From the NCBI RefSeq assembly GCF_028765345.1, contig NZ_JARAJZ010000001.1, forward strand, positions 558,001 to 622,000: 64,000 nt of DNA. The letters are read 5' to 3'. Of the stretch, positions 45,332-53,646 are shown piece by piece. The stretch's first letter is position 1. Each line of letters starts with the position of its first letter. The DNA is from Sporolactobacillus sp. CQH2019. Its GTDB lineage: Bacteria > Bacillota > Bacilli > Bacillales > Sporolactobacillaceae. The notes beneath the pieces were generated by a model that did no database searches, was not told where the DNA came from, and saw only the letters and a list, made by a program, of their open reading frames with translations. The translations under genes were made by a program, and so were the position numbers.

Positions 45332-46201
45332 ATGTCTACTTTAGTCGGGGGCATCGAAGGCGGAGGCACAAAATTTGTCTGTGCAGTAGGCGACAATGAG
45401 AAAAATATAATTGCTCGTACAAAGTTTCTTACTTTATCACCTGAGGAAACACTTCCTAAGATATTTGATTTTTTTGACACATATCAAATAAGTTCAATGT
45501 GTATAGGTTCATTTGGACCAATTGATATTGATAAGGCTTCTTCTACTTATGGATATGTTACTAATACACCTAAACTTTCCTGGAAAAGATTTAATTTTTT
45601 AGGGGCTATGAAACAACGCTATAAGGTCCCGTTTGTTTGGACAACAGATGTTAATATTGCTGCCTATGGGGAATATTCTTTAGGTGCAGGAAAAGGTTAT
45701 CGAAACGTTTTATATGTGACGATAGGTACAGGTGTAGGGGTAGGATATGTACATCACGATATCTTATATAAGGGATATAACCATCCAGAAGCAGGACACT
45801 TGTTCCTTCATAAGAGAAAAAATGATGATTTTGAAGGGGTTTGTCCTTACCACAATGATTGCATTGAAGGATTGGTTTCGGGTCCGGCATTAGAAAAACG
45901 TACTGGCAAGGAAGGGCGGCTTTTAAAACAAGATGATCCAGTATGGAACATAGAAGCCTATTATCTAGCCCAAACGTGTATGGATTATTCATTGACATTT
46001 TCTCCAGATTTAATAATCTTAGGTGGAGGGGTTATGAAACAAAGGCAACTGTTTCCTTTAATCCGTAGCAATTTAAAAAAGTTGGTAAATAACTATGTTC
46101 AATTCCCTGAACTGAATGATTATATTGTTCCTACTAAACTCGGTGATGATTCCGGAATTATCGGAAGCTTATTACTTGCAAGGAATAAACTGAACAATTA
46201 A
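45332..46201 (+). CDS. ROK-family sugar kinase (fructokinase-like)
   Basis: 289 residues: ATP-binding GGIEGGGTKF at the N-terminus, ROK signature region with TIGTGVGVGYV, catalytic Asp in TTDVNIAAYGE, and the zinc site EAGHLFL plus GVCPYHNDCIEGL (His-Cys-His-Cys). The pattern resembles ScrK/YdhR fructokinases. Alternatively it phosphorylates another hexose. It is the last gene of the AT-rich island. Confidence 0.9.
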   Translation: MSTLVGGIEGGGTKFVCAVGDNEKNIIARTKFLTLSPEETLPKIFDFFDTYQISSMCIGSFGPIDIDKASSTYGYVTNTPKLSWKRFNFLGAMKQRYKVPFVWTTDVNIAAYGEYSLGAGKGYRNVLYVTIGTGVGVGYVHHDILYKGYNHPEAGHLFLHKRKNDDFEGVCPYHNDCIEGLVSGPALEKRTGKEGRLLKQDDPVWNIEAYYLAQTCMDYSLTFSPDLIILGGGVMKQRQLFPLIRSNLKKLVNNYVQFPELNDYIVPTKLGDDSGIIGSLLLARNKLNN

Positions 46202-46252
46202 TTTTGTATATTCAAGAAGAAGGGTTGGAATGCTTCTCAATTCAACGATTTG

Positions 46253-46460
46253 TTAAAAAGTTGTGGATTTCAATTTGACTGAGATTCGCAGCGCTTCAAA
46301 AGATTTAGCTTTTACATTGTTCTTAATAAAGAGCTGCTTTTTCATGTATTTATCCGCCTGTGTCTCTTTCGGTTTCTGTTTATGGTGCCTGACATTAATT
46401 GAGTTTAACCAATGATGAAAATCATGTATTCTTACCCATAGCTGAATCCTTTATTTGGAT
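46253..46460 (-). pseudogene. Possible minus-strand gene remnant
   Basis: An open frame of about 65 codons without a good start, reading IHDFHHWLNSIN, YMKKQLFIKNN and FEALRISVKLKS. The basic, Trp/His-containing composition looks protein-like, and it lies exactly at the right edge of the AT-rich island, where transposase debris would be expected. I cannot name a family. Confidence 0.25.
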
Positions 46461-46477
46461 TTGGATAGGAAACATCT

Positions 46478-46503
46478 ATCCTCCATAATAGAGGATTTTT
46501 TTA
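46478..46503 (+). terminator. Short terminator hairpin at the right edge of the island
   Basis: ATCCTC-CATAATA-GAGGAT followed by TTTTTTT. Confidence 0.55.
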
Positions 46504-46504
46504 T

Positions 46505-46735
46505 GAATGTACCGGCAAAAAACCGGCAAGCCCCGGCAATCACACCCAGTTTTTTAACGGCTTTATAGAGCGGATGATGCGGATGCTTTTCATCTTCAAA
46601 TTTTCTGATCCAGGCTGTCCTCGCTCCATCAAAAATCAATTTAACTTCATGGCCTGCTTCATGTGTTTAGAGCCAATGCATACACCGCTCTGGCTCCTTC
46701 TGTTTCCGGCGTATGATACTTGCGAATTTTTTCAT
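46505..46735 (-). pseudogene. Frameshifted DsrE-like protein gene
   Basis: On the minus strand an ATG with GGGAGAG before it opens MKKFAS, then the frame must shift to continue as HTPETEGARAVYALAL, and shift again for HEAGHEVKLIFDGARTAW...HPHHPLYKAVKKLGVIAGACRFFAGTF. The combined sequence has the pattern of DsrE/DsrF-like small sulfur-metabolism proteins (GAxTAW, ...C-x-FCAG). At least two frameshifts and loss of one Cys (CRFFAG in place of a CxFCAG-like motif) show it is dead. Confidence 0.6.
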
Positions 46736-46832
46736 CGCTCTTTCTCTCCCCGCTATTTTGATAAGGATTACGAGAGAAACGGCTACTGCCAGGCATTGAA
46801 GAAACCGATGGATAGAATCGCTATATTCGTCT

Positions 46833-46861
46833 TTAACCGATCGGTACATACATTGTATGAT
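46833..46861 (+). promoter_or_regulatory. Promoter of the oxidoreductase gene with palindrome
   Basis: -35 TTAACC (46833-46838), 17 bases, -10 TATGAT (46856-46861). CATACATTGTATG, an interrupted palindrome, overlaps the -10 and may be a repressor site. Confidence 0.55.
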
Positions 46862-46891
46862 AAGAGTAATCAAAAAAAGGAGAGCATGCCC

Positions 46892-47452
46892 ATGAAGATC
46901 ATGGCTATTTACGGCTCCATCAGAGATAAAGGAAACTCGGAACAGCTCGCCGATATCGCCCTTCAAGATTTGGATGCTACAAAAATTTTTTTGAAAGATT
47001 ATCATATTGATCCGATATCCGATCTGAGCCGTTCAGCAAAAAAAGATCCGTTCCATTCAGCGGATGACGATTACCGGACACTGATTCAAAAACAGATTCC
47101 TGCGGATATCCTGTTACTGGTCACACCGGTCTACTGGTACGGCATGTCCAGTCTGTTAAAACTGTACATTGATCGCTGGTCTGAATCATTGAGAGATCCG
47201 TCACTGCCGGATTTCAGGGAAAAAATGAAAGCAAAGGAAGTTCATTTAATCACCGTCGGCGGCGATCAACCTTACATCAAAGCCCTGCCGATGATCCAGC
47301 AGACACAATTCATCTGCGACTTTTTACAAATGAAATTCGGCAGTTATATTATCGGCAAGGGCGATAAGAAAGGCGAAGTTTTAGCCGATAAGGACGCCCT
47401 GCATGCCGCCGTTAATCTAAATCACTATTTAAAAGCCCGCGCCGCTGTATGA
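46892..47452 (+). CDS. NAD(P)H-dependent flavodoxin-fold oxidoreductase
   Basis: 186 residues from ATG at 46892 (GGAG 8 bases upstream; ATG at 46886 is too close). FMN-reductase pattern: phosphate loop AIYGSIRDKGNSEQLA, then ILLLVTPVYWYGMSSLLKLYIDRW and TVGGDQPYIK. Such enzymes reduce quinones, azo dyes or flavins. A 95-bp piece of this gene is duplicated at 40128-40222 on the other side of the sugar island, which suggests the island entered by a recombination event here. Confidence 0.88.
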   Translation: MKIMAIYGSIRDKGNSEQLADIALQDLDATKIFLKDYHIDPISDLSRSAKKDPFHSADDDYRTLIQKQIPADILLLVTPVYWYGMSSLLKLYIDRWSESLRDPSLPDFREKMKAKEVHLITVGGDQPYIKALPMIQQTQFICDFLQMKFGSYIIGKGDKKGEVLADKDALHAAVNLNHYLKARAAV

Positions 47453-47602
47453 ATGGCCGATCACAATCAGACAATTTTCCCCGAATGATTGTATTTGGCT
47501 GTGAAATGAGGCAAATGATTGTCCCGCTGCCATCACTCCGGCCGGGGCTGTATGAAAAGAGAGATTTTTGTCAATTTGTAATAATAACCTTCATAATAAG
47601 CA

Positions 47603-47656
47603 TTGACCTGCGATTATTAATCAAATAAGATATTCATGTTGTGATAATGATTATCA
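47603..47656 (+). promoter_or_regulatory. Promoter with perfect Fur box
   Basis: -35 TTGACC (47603-47608), 17 bases, -10 TAAGAT (47626-47631). TGATAATGATTATCA (47642-47656) is a perfect 7-1-7 Fur box covering the expected start point. Confidence 0.88.
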
Positions 47657-47688
47657 TTTCCGTAAGAGCAATGAAAGAGGTATTTCAG

Positions 47689-48948
47689 ATGGATAAACCG
47701 ACTCTGACCGTTTCGCAATCCTATAATTGGAAACGGCGCATAGCTTTGATTACAGCAACATTCGGACCCGGATTGATGGTTATGCTGGCCGATACGGATG
47801 CCGGGAGTATCGTCACAGCCGCTCAATCGGGTGCTCAATGGGGCTATAGAATGATCCTGCCGCAGCTCCTATTAATCCCCATCCTCTATCTGATTCAGGA
47901 AGTCACCGTTCGTTTGGGCATTATAACAGGCAAGGGACACGGCGAACTGATTCGCGAAAGATTCGGAATGAAATGGGCTTTACTATCTGTCGGCACTTTG
48001 TTTTTGGCATCTGTCGGGGCACTGGTCACTGAATTTGCCGGCATTGCGGGTGCCGGCGAGTTATTCGGCATCCCTTCCTGGCTCAGCGTCAGCATCGCCA
48101 CGATCATCCTCGTCGCAATCGGACTGACGGGAAGCTATAAACGATTTGAACGGATTGGGATCGCTGTCGGATTATTTGAAGTCTTCTTCTTAGTCGCCGC
48201 CTATCTGTCTCACCCTAATCCGGCAGACATAGTACAGGGTCTGACATCTGTTCCGCTCGCTTCCAAAAACTACGTGTACTTACTGGCAGCAAACGTCGGA
48301 GCCGTCATCATGCCCTGGATGATCTTCTATCAGCAGGGGGCGGTCCTCGATAAAAAGCTGACGGTACGCGATCTGAAGGCCACCCGCTGGGATACATTGA
48401 GCGGTTCAGTCATTACCCAATTGATTATGATTGCCGTGCTCGTAACCTGTGCGGCAACCATCGGTAAAGCAAGCCCCGGCCGCACATTAAACGATGTGAA
48501 GCAAATATCCGATGCACTGGAGCCGTTTCTGGGATTTTTCGGGGCGAAACTGGCGTTCAGCCTCGGCATTGTCGGAGCCGCCATTATTGCTTCATTAGTC
48601 GTCTCCGTTGCCGGTGCCTGGGGCATCGGAGAGGTATTCGGTTTTAACAAAAGCCTGAACCATAAGGTAAAAGATGCAAAGGCGTTTTACTTCATCTATA
48701 CTCTGGCGCACGTAGGCGGGGCCGTCTTAGTCATTTGCAGCGTCAATCTGGTTAAAATTACACTGGATGTCGAAGTCATGAATGCGATGCTGCTTCCGAT
48801 TGTCCTTGGCTTTCTGCTCGCACTTGAGGCAAAAGCGCTGCCAAAGGAACAGCGTATGAAGGGGTTTCATAAATACCTGGTCTGGAGCCTGTCGGGAATT
48901 GTGATGGCTTTCGGGCTCTATATGAGCGTGTTCAGCCTTTTCTCATGA
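47689..48948 (+). CDS. divergent Nramp-like divalent metal transporter
   Basis: 419 residues, eleven predicted helices of the Nramp fold, but the TM1 motif is LADTDAGSIVTA in place of DPGN and the TM6 segment is VIMPWMIFYQQ, with Trp where Nramps have His. These changes are like those in the NRMT (magnesium-type) branch of the superfamily. ATG at 47689 follows AAAGAGG. A perfect Fur box over the promoter points to iron-responsive control. Metal specificity cannot be read from sequence alone. Confidence 0.85.
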   Translation: MDKPTLTVSQSYNWKRRIALITATFGPGLMVMLADTDAGSIVTAAQSGAQWGYRMILPQLLLIPILYLIQEVTVRLGIITGKGHGELIRERFGMKWALLSVGTLFLASVGALVTEFAGIAGAGELFGIPSWLSVSIATIILVAIGLTGSYKRFERIGIAVGLFEVFFLVAAYLSHPNPADIVQGLTSVPLASKNYVYLLAANVGAVIMPWMIFYQQGAVLDKKLTVRDLKATRWDTLSGSVITQLIMIAVLVTCAATIGKASPGRTLNDVKQISDALEPFLGFFGAKLAFSLGIVGAAIIASLVVSVAGAWGIGEVFGFNKSLNHKVKDAKAFYFIYTLAHVGGAVLVICSVNLVKITLDVEVMNAMLLPIVLGFLLALEAKALPKEQRMKGFHKYLVWSLSGIVMAFGLYMSVFSLFS

Positions 48949-49230
48949 TCAGCATCTTTTCAGACGGATTGACGAAATGAATGCCGCCGGTCGATCCTGT
49001 GAACGGCTTACAGGCAGGGCGGCGCAAAAACATCAATCGCCGCAAGGGCCATGGCCGGCGTTCTGTTTCCATTTTTTGAATATAAAAAGGTTTTCCGCCG
49101 GCTGTACTTAAAAATTCATAGTCGGATAAGATTCCGGTTAATTATTTTTCTTAAACGGCCGGGTCATATGCGTACGCCGTTCCCATTGTCTATTTAACGG
49201 CATTTTATACAGGGAATGGAGGTGATCACG
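48949..49230. other. Intergenic region before the coat protein gene
   Basis: No gene. A CATTTTATA word near 49200 resembles a sporulation sigma-K -10 (CATA-N3-TA) with one mismatch; I see no matching -35. Confidence 0.35.
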
Positions 49231-49443
49231 ATGTTCGGATCCTGCCGGCCCATATATTGCGATCCTCAATATGTCGTACGCGATACCTTTTTCCCGAGGA
49301 CAGTGCCTGTCGTCCACCCGATCGTTCACATCAACAGACAAAACATAGTTAATGTACCCAGACATTTTTTCCCGCAATCTTTTCAAAACGTTGTTGTTGA
49401 TCCCGGGTGTCCGTGTCCGCCCGCACGCGGGTTTCACTGGTAA
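49231..49443 (+). CDS. cotD: CotD-like spore coat protein
   Basis: 70 residues, rich in His, Pro, Val and Asn with a few Cys: VVHPIVHINRQNIVNVPRHF and FPQSFQNVV. This His/Pro pattern and the closing cysteines (DPGCPCPP) match the CotD inner-coat family, whose members are assembled during sporulation. ATG at 49231 follows a strong GGAGGTG. Its presence marks the host as a spore-former. Terminator at 49557-49595 may serve it. Confidence 0.75.
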   Translation: MFGSCRPIYCDPQYVVRDTFFPRTVPVVHPIVHINRQNIVNVPRHFFPQSFQNVVVDPGCPCPPARGFHW

Positions 49444-49811
49444 TTTGATCGTTTAATGAACCGCTTTTTCTTACCGGCCTTAAGCCGACAGAAGGAATCC
49501 GGGTTTCGAGCCGATGCCGAGAAAGAAGCTTTAAAAAGTCCAACTATTTTATAATCAATCAGATCCTTGACGTGCATCCGGGATCTGATTTTTATCATTC
49601 TTTTAAGGTTCCGCTTTCGTGCCGAAGCGGATAGGCCATGCCGAAGCGAGGATTCCCGGCCGCCTGAAACCGACGGGAGGATTGCCGGTCCGGGCTTCAC
49701 AATCGCTTTTTCGACATTTGTTCATGGCTCCCTGCAGATCCGCTTTACAGTCTCGGTGAGAGCTCAACGACCGTTTTGGCTCATATGATTCACTTCAGTT
49801 ACAGACGGTTG
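49444..49811. other. Intergenic region after cotD
   Basis: Holds the terminator at 49557-49595 and a repeated GTGCCGAAGCG/ATGCCGAAGCG word (about 49620-49650). No gene apparent. Confidence 0.4.
49557..49595 (+). terminator. Terminator downstream of cotD
   Basis: AATCAGATCC...GGATCTGATT followed by TTTAT. Confidence 0.75.
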
Positions 49812-50708
49812 TTACTCCGTTCTGCCGGTCTGTTTATACTCACGGACGATTTCGATAAATTGACGGATACGCTCCGACAATTCCAGCGTCTTCCGGTAGA
49901 CGAGCATCACCGTTAAAAGCGGCTGTTCCCGATCCGACAGCGGAATGGCGACAATCGGATCGCCGGGCAGGATCGATAAATCGGCAATGAAACTGATCGC
50001 CGTTCCGCGGGATACAATCCTTTTCAGTGTATCGATATTGCTGCTGCGATAGATAATGTTCGGGGCGACTCCGGCATGGCGGGCAATCTGTTCAAAAGCG
50101 ACCGGATTGGCGAAATGACGATTCAGCACGACGAACGGAAAGGCGCTTACCTCCTGAAAACTGACGGACTTCCGCTTTGCCAGCGGGCTGGACGGGCTGA
50201 CGACAATCTTAAAACGGACGATCTTAAGACGTTCCGTCACTAATTGGTCATGAATCAGCGGCACCACGCTTCCGACCAGCCCAATATCAACATCGCCGCC
50301 CACGATGGATCGCAGCACTTCACGCGAGCCGGCTTCATAGGTATATAAGTGATTCAATAAACCTGTTTTTAACAGCTGGTTTGCGACACTGGGGAAAAAA
50401 TAGCTGCTGATTGTCGGCGACATGCCGAAGCGGATTTTCTGCTGATTCATGGCATTGATTTCCTGATGCGCCAGCCGCCATTCATTCAAAATGGGGCCGA
50501 CATGATGATACAGCTGTTTGCCGCTGTCGGTAATCCGCAGCTCATTATGAGCATGATTGCGCTCAACCAGCTTTGTTTGAAATTCGTTCTCCATCCTCTT
50601 CACCGCCAGCGTAATCGTCGGCTGGCTGACTTTAAAATATCCGGCAACTTTTGTGAAATTCTGATCCTCTACTAATCGATAAAAATATTTTAAGTCCTGG
50701 ATGTTCAT
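49812..50708 (-). CDS. LysR-family regulator (MleR-like)
   Basis: 298 residues: winged HTH (LKYFYRLVEDQNFTKVAGYF, SQPTITLAVKRMENEF) and a LysR substrate-binding domain. It diverges from an AEC-type transporter gene, the arrangement of mleR with a malate permease in lactic bacteria. The effector may be malate or another organic acid; malolactic enzyme itself is not in the window. ATG preceded by GGGACGGGCGG. Confidence 0.85.
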   Translation of the reverse strand: MNIQDLKYFYRLVEDQNFTKVAGYFKVSQPTITLAVKRMENEFQTKLVERNHAHNELRITDSGKQLYHHVGPILNEWRLAHQEINAMNQQKIRFGMSPTISSYFFPSVANQLLKTGLLNHLYTYEAGSREVLRSIVGGDVDIGLVGSVVPLIHDQLVTERLKIVRFKIVVSPSSPLAKRKSVSFQEVSAFPFVVLNRHFANPVAFEQIARHAGVAPNIIYRSSNIDTLKRIVSRGTAISFIADLSILPGDPIVAIPLSDREQPLLTVMLVYRKTLELSERIRQFIEIVREYKQTGRTE

Positions 50709-50768
50709 TTCCGCCCGTCCCCGTTATAAATATTTTTTATGACCCTTTGAATATTTGACTATGATTCT

Positions 50769-50784
50769 AGCATAGATGTATGCT
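50769..50784. promoter_or_regulatory. Inverted repeat, candidate LysR-type operator
   Basis: AGCATA-GATG-TATGCT, a perfect 6-bp inverted repeat in the divergent region, just downstream of a TTGACT hexamer on the plus strand. Likely binding site of the adjacent LysR regulator. Confidence 0.5.
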
Positions 50785-50905
50785 CGTTGGTATCCGGAAA
50801 TAAGTATTATTAATGGCATTGCAAAATAATCCGTTAGCCGCTCAGCTTTATCTGAAGATCGCTCGTCAATTCCGCTGAGCCCGATCAATCATGGAGGCAT
50901 TTATA

Positions 50906-51841
50906 TTGGGAACGTTTATTCAGGGCACAGAGGGTGTTTTAGTGATCCTCATTATGATAGGCGTAGGCTATGTACTGGCTCTCCGCGGCTGGTTTGATAA
51001 AAGAACCAGCAAGTTAATTGCAAAACTGGTCACACAAATCGGACTGCCGGCGTATATGATCAGCACCATCACGTCTGATTTTAACGGCAAAGAATTGATT
51101 GATCTCCTGCCTAATCTCCGTTTTCCGGTTCTCTCAATGATTATTCTGTTCGGCATTTCATTCCTGGCTGTTAAAATATTCGCCGTTCCGCGCAACCACA
51201 GCGGACTGTTTAAATCGATGTTCTGCAATTCAAACACGATATTTATCGGTCTGCCGGTAAATATGGCGCTGTTCGGCAGTCAAAGCCTGCCGTACGTACT
51301 CGTCTATTATATGGCCAATACGACCTTTTTCTGGACATTGGGAGTTTATCTGATTCAAACAGACGGCGATACCCATACAAAGATCAGCCTGAAATCAATG
51401 CTGGAAAAAATCTTTTCCGCACCGCTGTTAGGATTTATCGTCGGCGTTATTCTGGTCCTTCTGCACATAAAGCTGCCGACGTTCCTGATGTCCGATTTCA
51501 ACTACATCGGCGATCTGACCATTCCTCTGTCGATGCTCTTTATCGGCATTGCGATTCATCAGGCGGGACTGGGCAAGATTCGCCTGAATAGAGATAATCT
51601 CGGTATTTTGATCGGCCGATTCATTGCGGCGCCCGCTCTCATGACGCTGCTTGTCTTGCCGGCGCCGATGCCTGCTCTCATGAAAGAGGTTTTTATTCTG
51701 CAGTCGGCCATGCCGGTTATGACCAATACGCCCGTCGTTTCCGAACTTTATCATGCCGACTCCGATTATGCGGCCGTCATGGTTACAGAAACGACACTCT
51801 TCAGTCTGATTGAAATCCCCATTTTGATGACGATTATTTAG
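50906..51841 (+). CDS. AEC-family transporter (malate permease type)
   Basis: 311 residues from TTG at 50906 (GGAGG 8 bases before; ATG at 50891 overlaps that site). Ten-helix AEC carrier with the two conserved halves: IGVGYVLALRGWFDKRTSKLI...LPAYMIS and LSMLFIGIAIHQAG...PVMTNTPVVSELY. AEC members include auxin carriers and bacterial malate permease MleP. The divergent MleR-like gene supports organic-acid uptake. Confidence 0.85.
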   Translation: MGTFIQGTEGVLVILIMIGVGYVLALRGWFDKRTSKLIAKLVTQIGLPAYMISTITSDFNGKELIDLLPNLRFPVLSMIILFGISFLAVKIFAVPRNHSGLFKSMFCNSNTIFIGLPVNMALFGSQSLPYVLVYYMANTTFFWTLGVYLIQTDGDTHTKISLKSMLEKIFSAPLLGFIVGVILVLLHIKLPTFLMSDFNYIGDLTIPLSMLFIGIAIHQAGLGKIRLNRDNLGILIGRFIAAPALMTLLVLPAPMPALMKEVFILQSAMPVMTNTPVVSELYHADSDYAAVMVTETTLFSLIEIPILMTII

Positions 51842-51892
51842 CAAGAAGCCGGATCGGATCCAGCCTATTCAGGACTTCTTTCGCAAAAGGCC

Positions 51893-51930
51893 CGCGATCT
51901 CGGCAAATGCCGGGGTCCCGTTTTTTTTAT
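51893..51930 (+). terminator. Terminator after the AEC transporter
   Basis: GCGATCTCGGC-AAAT-GCCGGGGTC-type stem followed by CCGTTTTTTTT. Confidence 0.6.
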
Positions 51931-52186
51931 TTTACCGCTGTCAGGATAAACGTGGTTTGTATGCGGCAAAACGAAGAGAAATAGCGGACATTTCCGGGAT
52001 TTAACGCCCCTCCGCCGGTTAGGCCGCTTTTCAGAAGAACGGATAAAGCGACCGCGCCGCGAACCGGGCGCAGATGAGTCAAAAGGCTGCTCATTTTTAT
52101 AGTGTATGGAGACGGTGCATGAAAAAAATGATAGAATAATGCTGCACATGTAATGAAAAGACTCGCAAGCACATTGGGAGGCCGGC

Positions 52187-52834
52187 ATGAATTACAAACA
52201 TATCATCTTTGATATCGACGGCACACTACTTGACACGGAACATGCTACCCTTCATTCGCTGCAGGATACAATTCGGGAATTGCAGCATCGGACCCTCGCA
52301 TTATCCGAATTAGGGTTTGCGATGTTTATCCCGGACAAAGAGGCACTGAAGCAGCTGGGCGTTTCGGACATCGGGCACGGCATGCAGGTATGGCAGGATC
52401 ATTTCAAATTGCATTTATCCACGGTCAGCGTCTTTAAAGGAATTCGCGAGCTGCTGGAAGAATTAAGAAAGAGACGGTATAAACTAGGTATCATAACGTC
52501 GGAGGGGAGACAGGAATACAAGCAGGGCTTTCTGCATTTCGGCCTGGAGGGATTCTTTGAGACGGTCATCTGCGCTGAAGACACGGTCCGCCACAAACCC
52601 GATCCCGAACCGATGAAAAAATATCTGCAGGCAACAGGCGCATCGGAAAAAGAGGTTCTGTTTATCGGCGACAGTGTCTATGACATGCAGTGTGCTTCGG
52701 ACGCGGGCGTTAATTGCGGACTGGTTCTGTGGGGCCGCCATTCCGTGCGCCCTATCCGGGCGACATACTATTTCAATGCACCCGGCGACATTTTGAACCT
52801 GCTGAACAACGGAACAGCCGGCCTCACTAACTGA
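52187..52834 (+). CDS. HAD-family phosphatase (phosphoglycolate phosphatase-like)
   Basis: 215 residues: motif I FDIDGTLLDTE, motif II T/S in GIITSEGRQEY, motif III K in RHKPDPEP, motif IV FIGDSVYDMQCA. A helical cap (about 15-80) places it in the beta-phosphoglucomutase/Gph-like group. Substrate unknown. ATG is 5 bases after GGGAGG; a hairpin terminator follows. Confidence 0.9.
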   Translation: MNYKHIIFDIDGTLLDTEHATLHSLQDTIRELQHRTLALSELGFAMFIPDKEALKQLGVSDIGHGMQVWQDHFKLHLSTVSVFKGIRELLEELRKRRYKLGIITSEGRQEYKQGFLHFGLEGFFETVICAEDTVRHKPDPEPMKKYLQATGASEKEVLFIGDSVYDMQCASDAGVNCGLVLWGRHSVRPIRATYYFNAPGDILNLLNNGTAGLTN

Positions 52835-52929
52835 AATACAGAGGAGTACTCATTGCGGATCATTGGAAAAGAACAAGATTCCTGAAATGAAAGACGAGAT
52901 CAAAAGGCTGAAACAAATGAAATAACCCG

Positions 52930-52957
52930 CTGCCGGTCAGAACCGGCAGTTTTAATT
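52930..52957 (+). terminator. Terminator after the HAD gene
   Basis: CTGCCGGT-CAGA-ACCGGCAG followed by TTTTAATTT. Confidence 0.8.
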
Positions 52958-53646
52958 TATGATTTTAGCCGGCTGAGCACGTATAACGTTAGATATAGCC
53001 GCCAGCCCGGCTGCGGTCGGCCGCCGTTCCGCCGGTACTCCTGTGCGGGCAGCTTTCCGCAGCGATTAAATTTTCCTGCCGTCCGTTCACTTTTGCCGGC
53101 ATTCCGATCATACATCCGGGAGACAATAGCCCATGGAGAGCTTGCATTGCCTGTATGAAACCGGCGGGCGGGCAAAAATAGGCTTCTGGGGTTGGTCGAC
53201 TTTTAAAACCGGATTTTGCTTTTTTCATTGGGTCAATGTTATACCGGGAGGCGTTAAAGTAAATCCGGATGATATTGCCGGAATTCTGCAGGCGGTTTTC
53301 AATGGATTGATGCCCCCATTCAGAGATGCAGAATTGCCGCATCATATGGCATTGGCTGAAGTCAGGAATTAAAATTCCGCCAGCGAGGAAAGGCCTGATA
53401 GATTGGAGGCTTCGGTCCATTTTAGATGATTGCCTTTCTGTCCTCTCGTTTCGTGGGCCCGTTAAAGGATGCGCAAGCAAGGGTGAGCCGCCACTCGATC
53501 TGAACCTGATCGAAAAATGGGAGACATGGCTATATGAAAACTCCGGAATGATATGGGGAAGCAAAAGAGGCAAGGCCTGGACAAAGTGTTGACCAGCGCC
53601 TTGAGCCGCCGGTCACCCTATTATCTTTTTTGAACGGATGAGCCGG
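52958..53646. other. 689-bp region without a recognised gene
   Basis: Open frames exist on both strands (one of about 194 codons on the minus strand), but none has a convincing ribosome site, motif or codon pattern. It may be a decayed gene. I found no RNA element. Confidence 0.4.

Noticed and set aside
52989-53573. 194-codon minus-strand frame
   Set aside because: No ribosome site or recognisable motif; plus-strand frames in the same DNA are equally open. Left as unassigned region.
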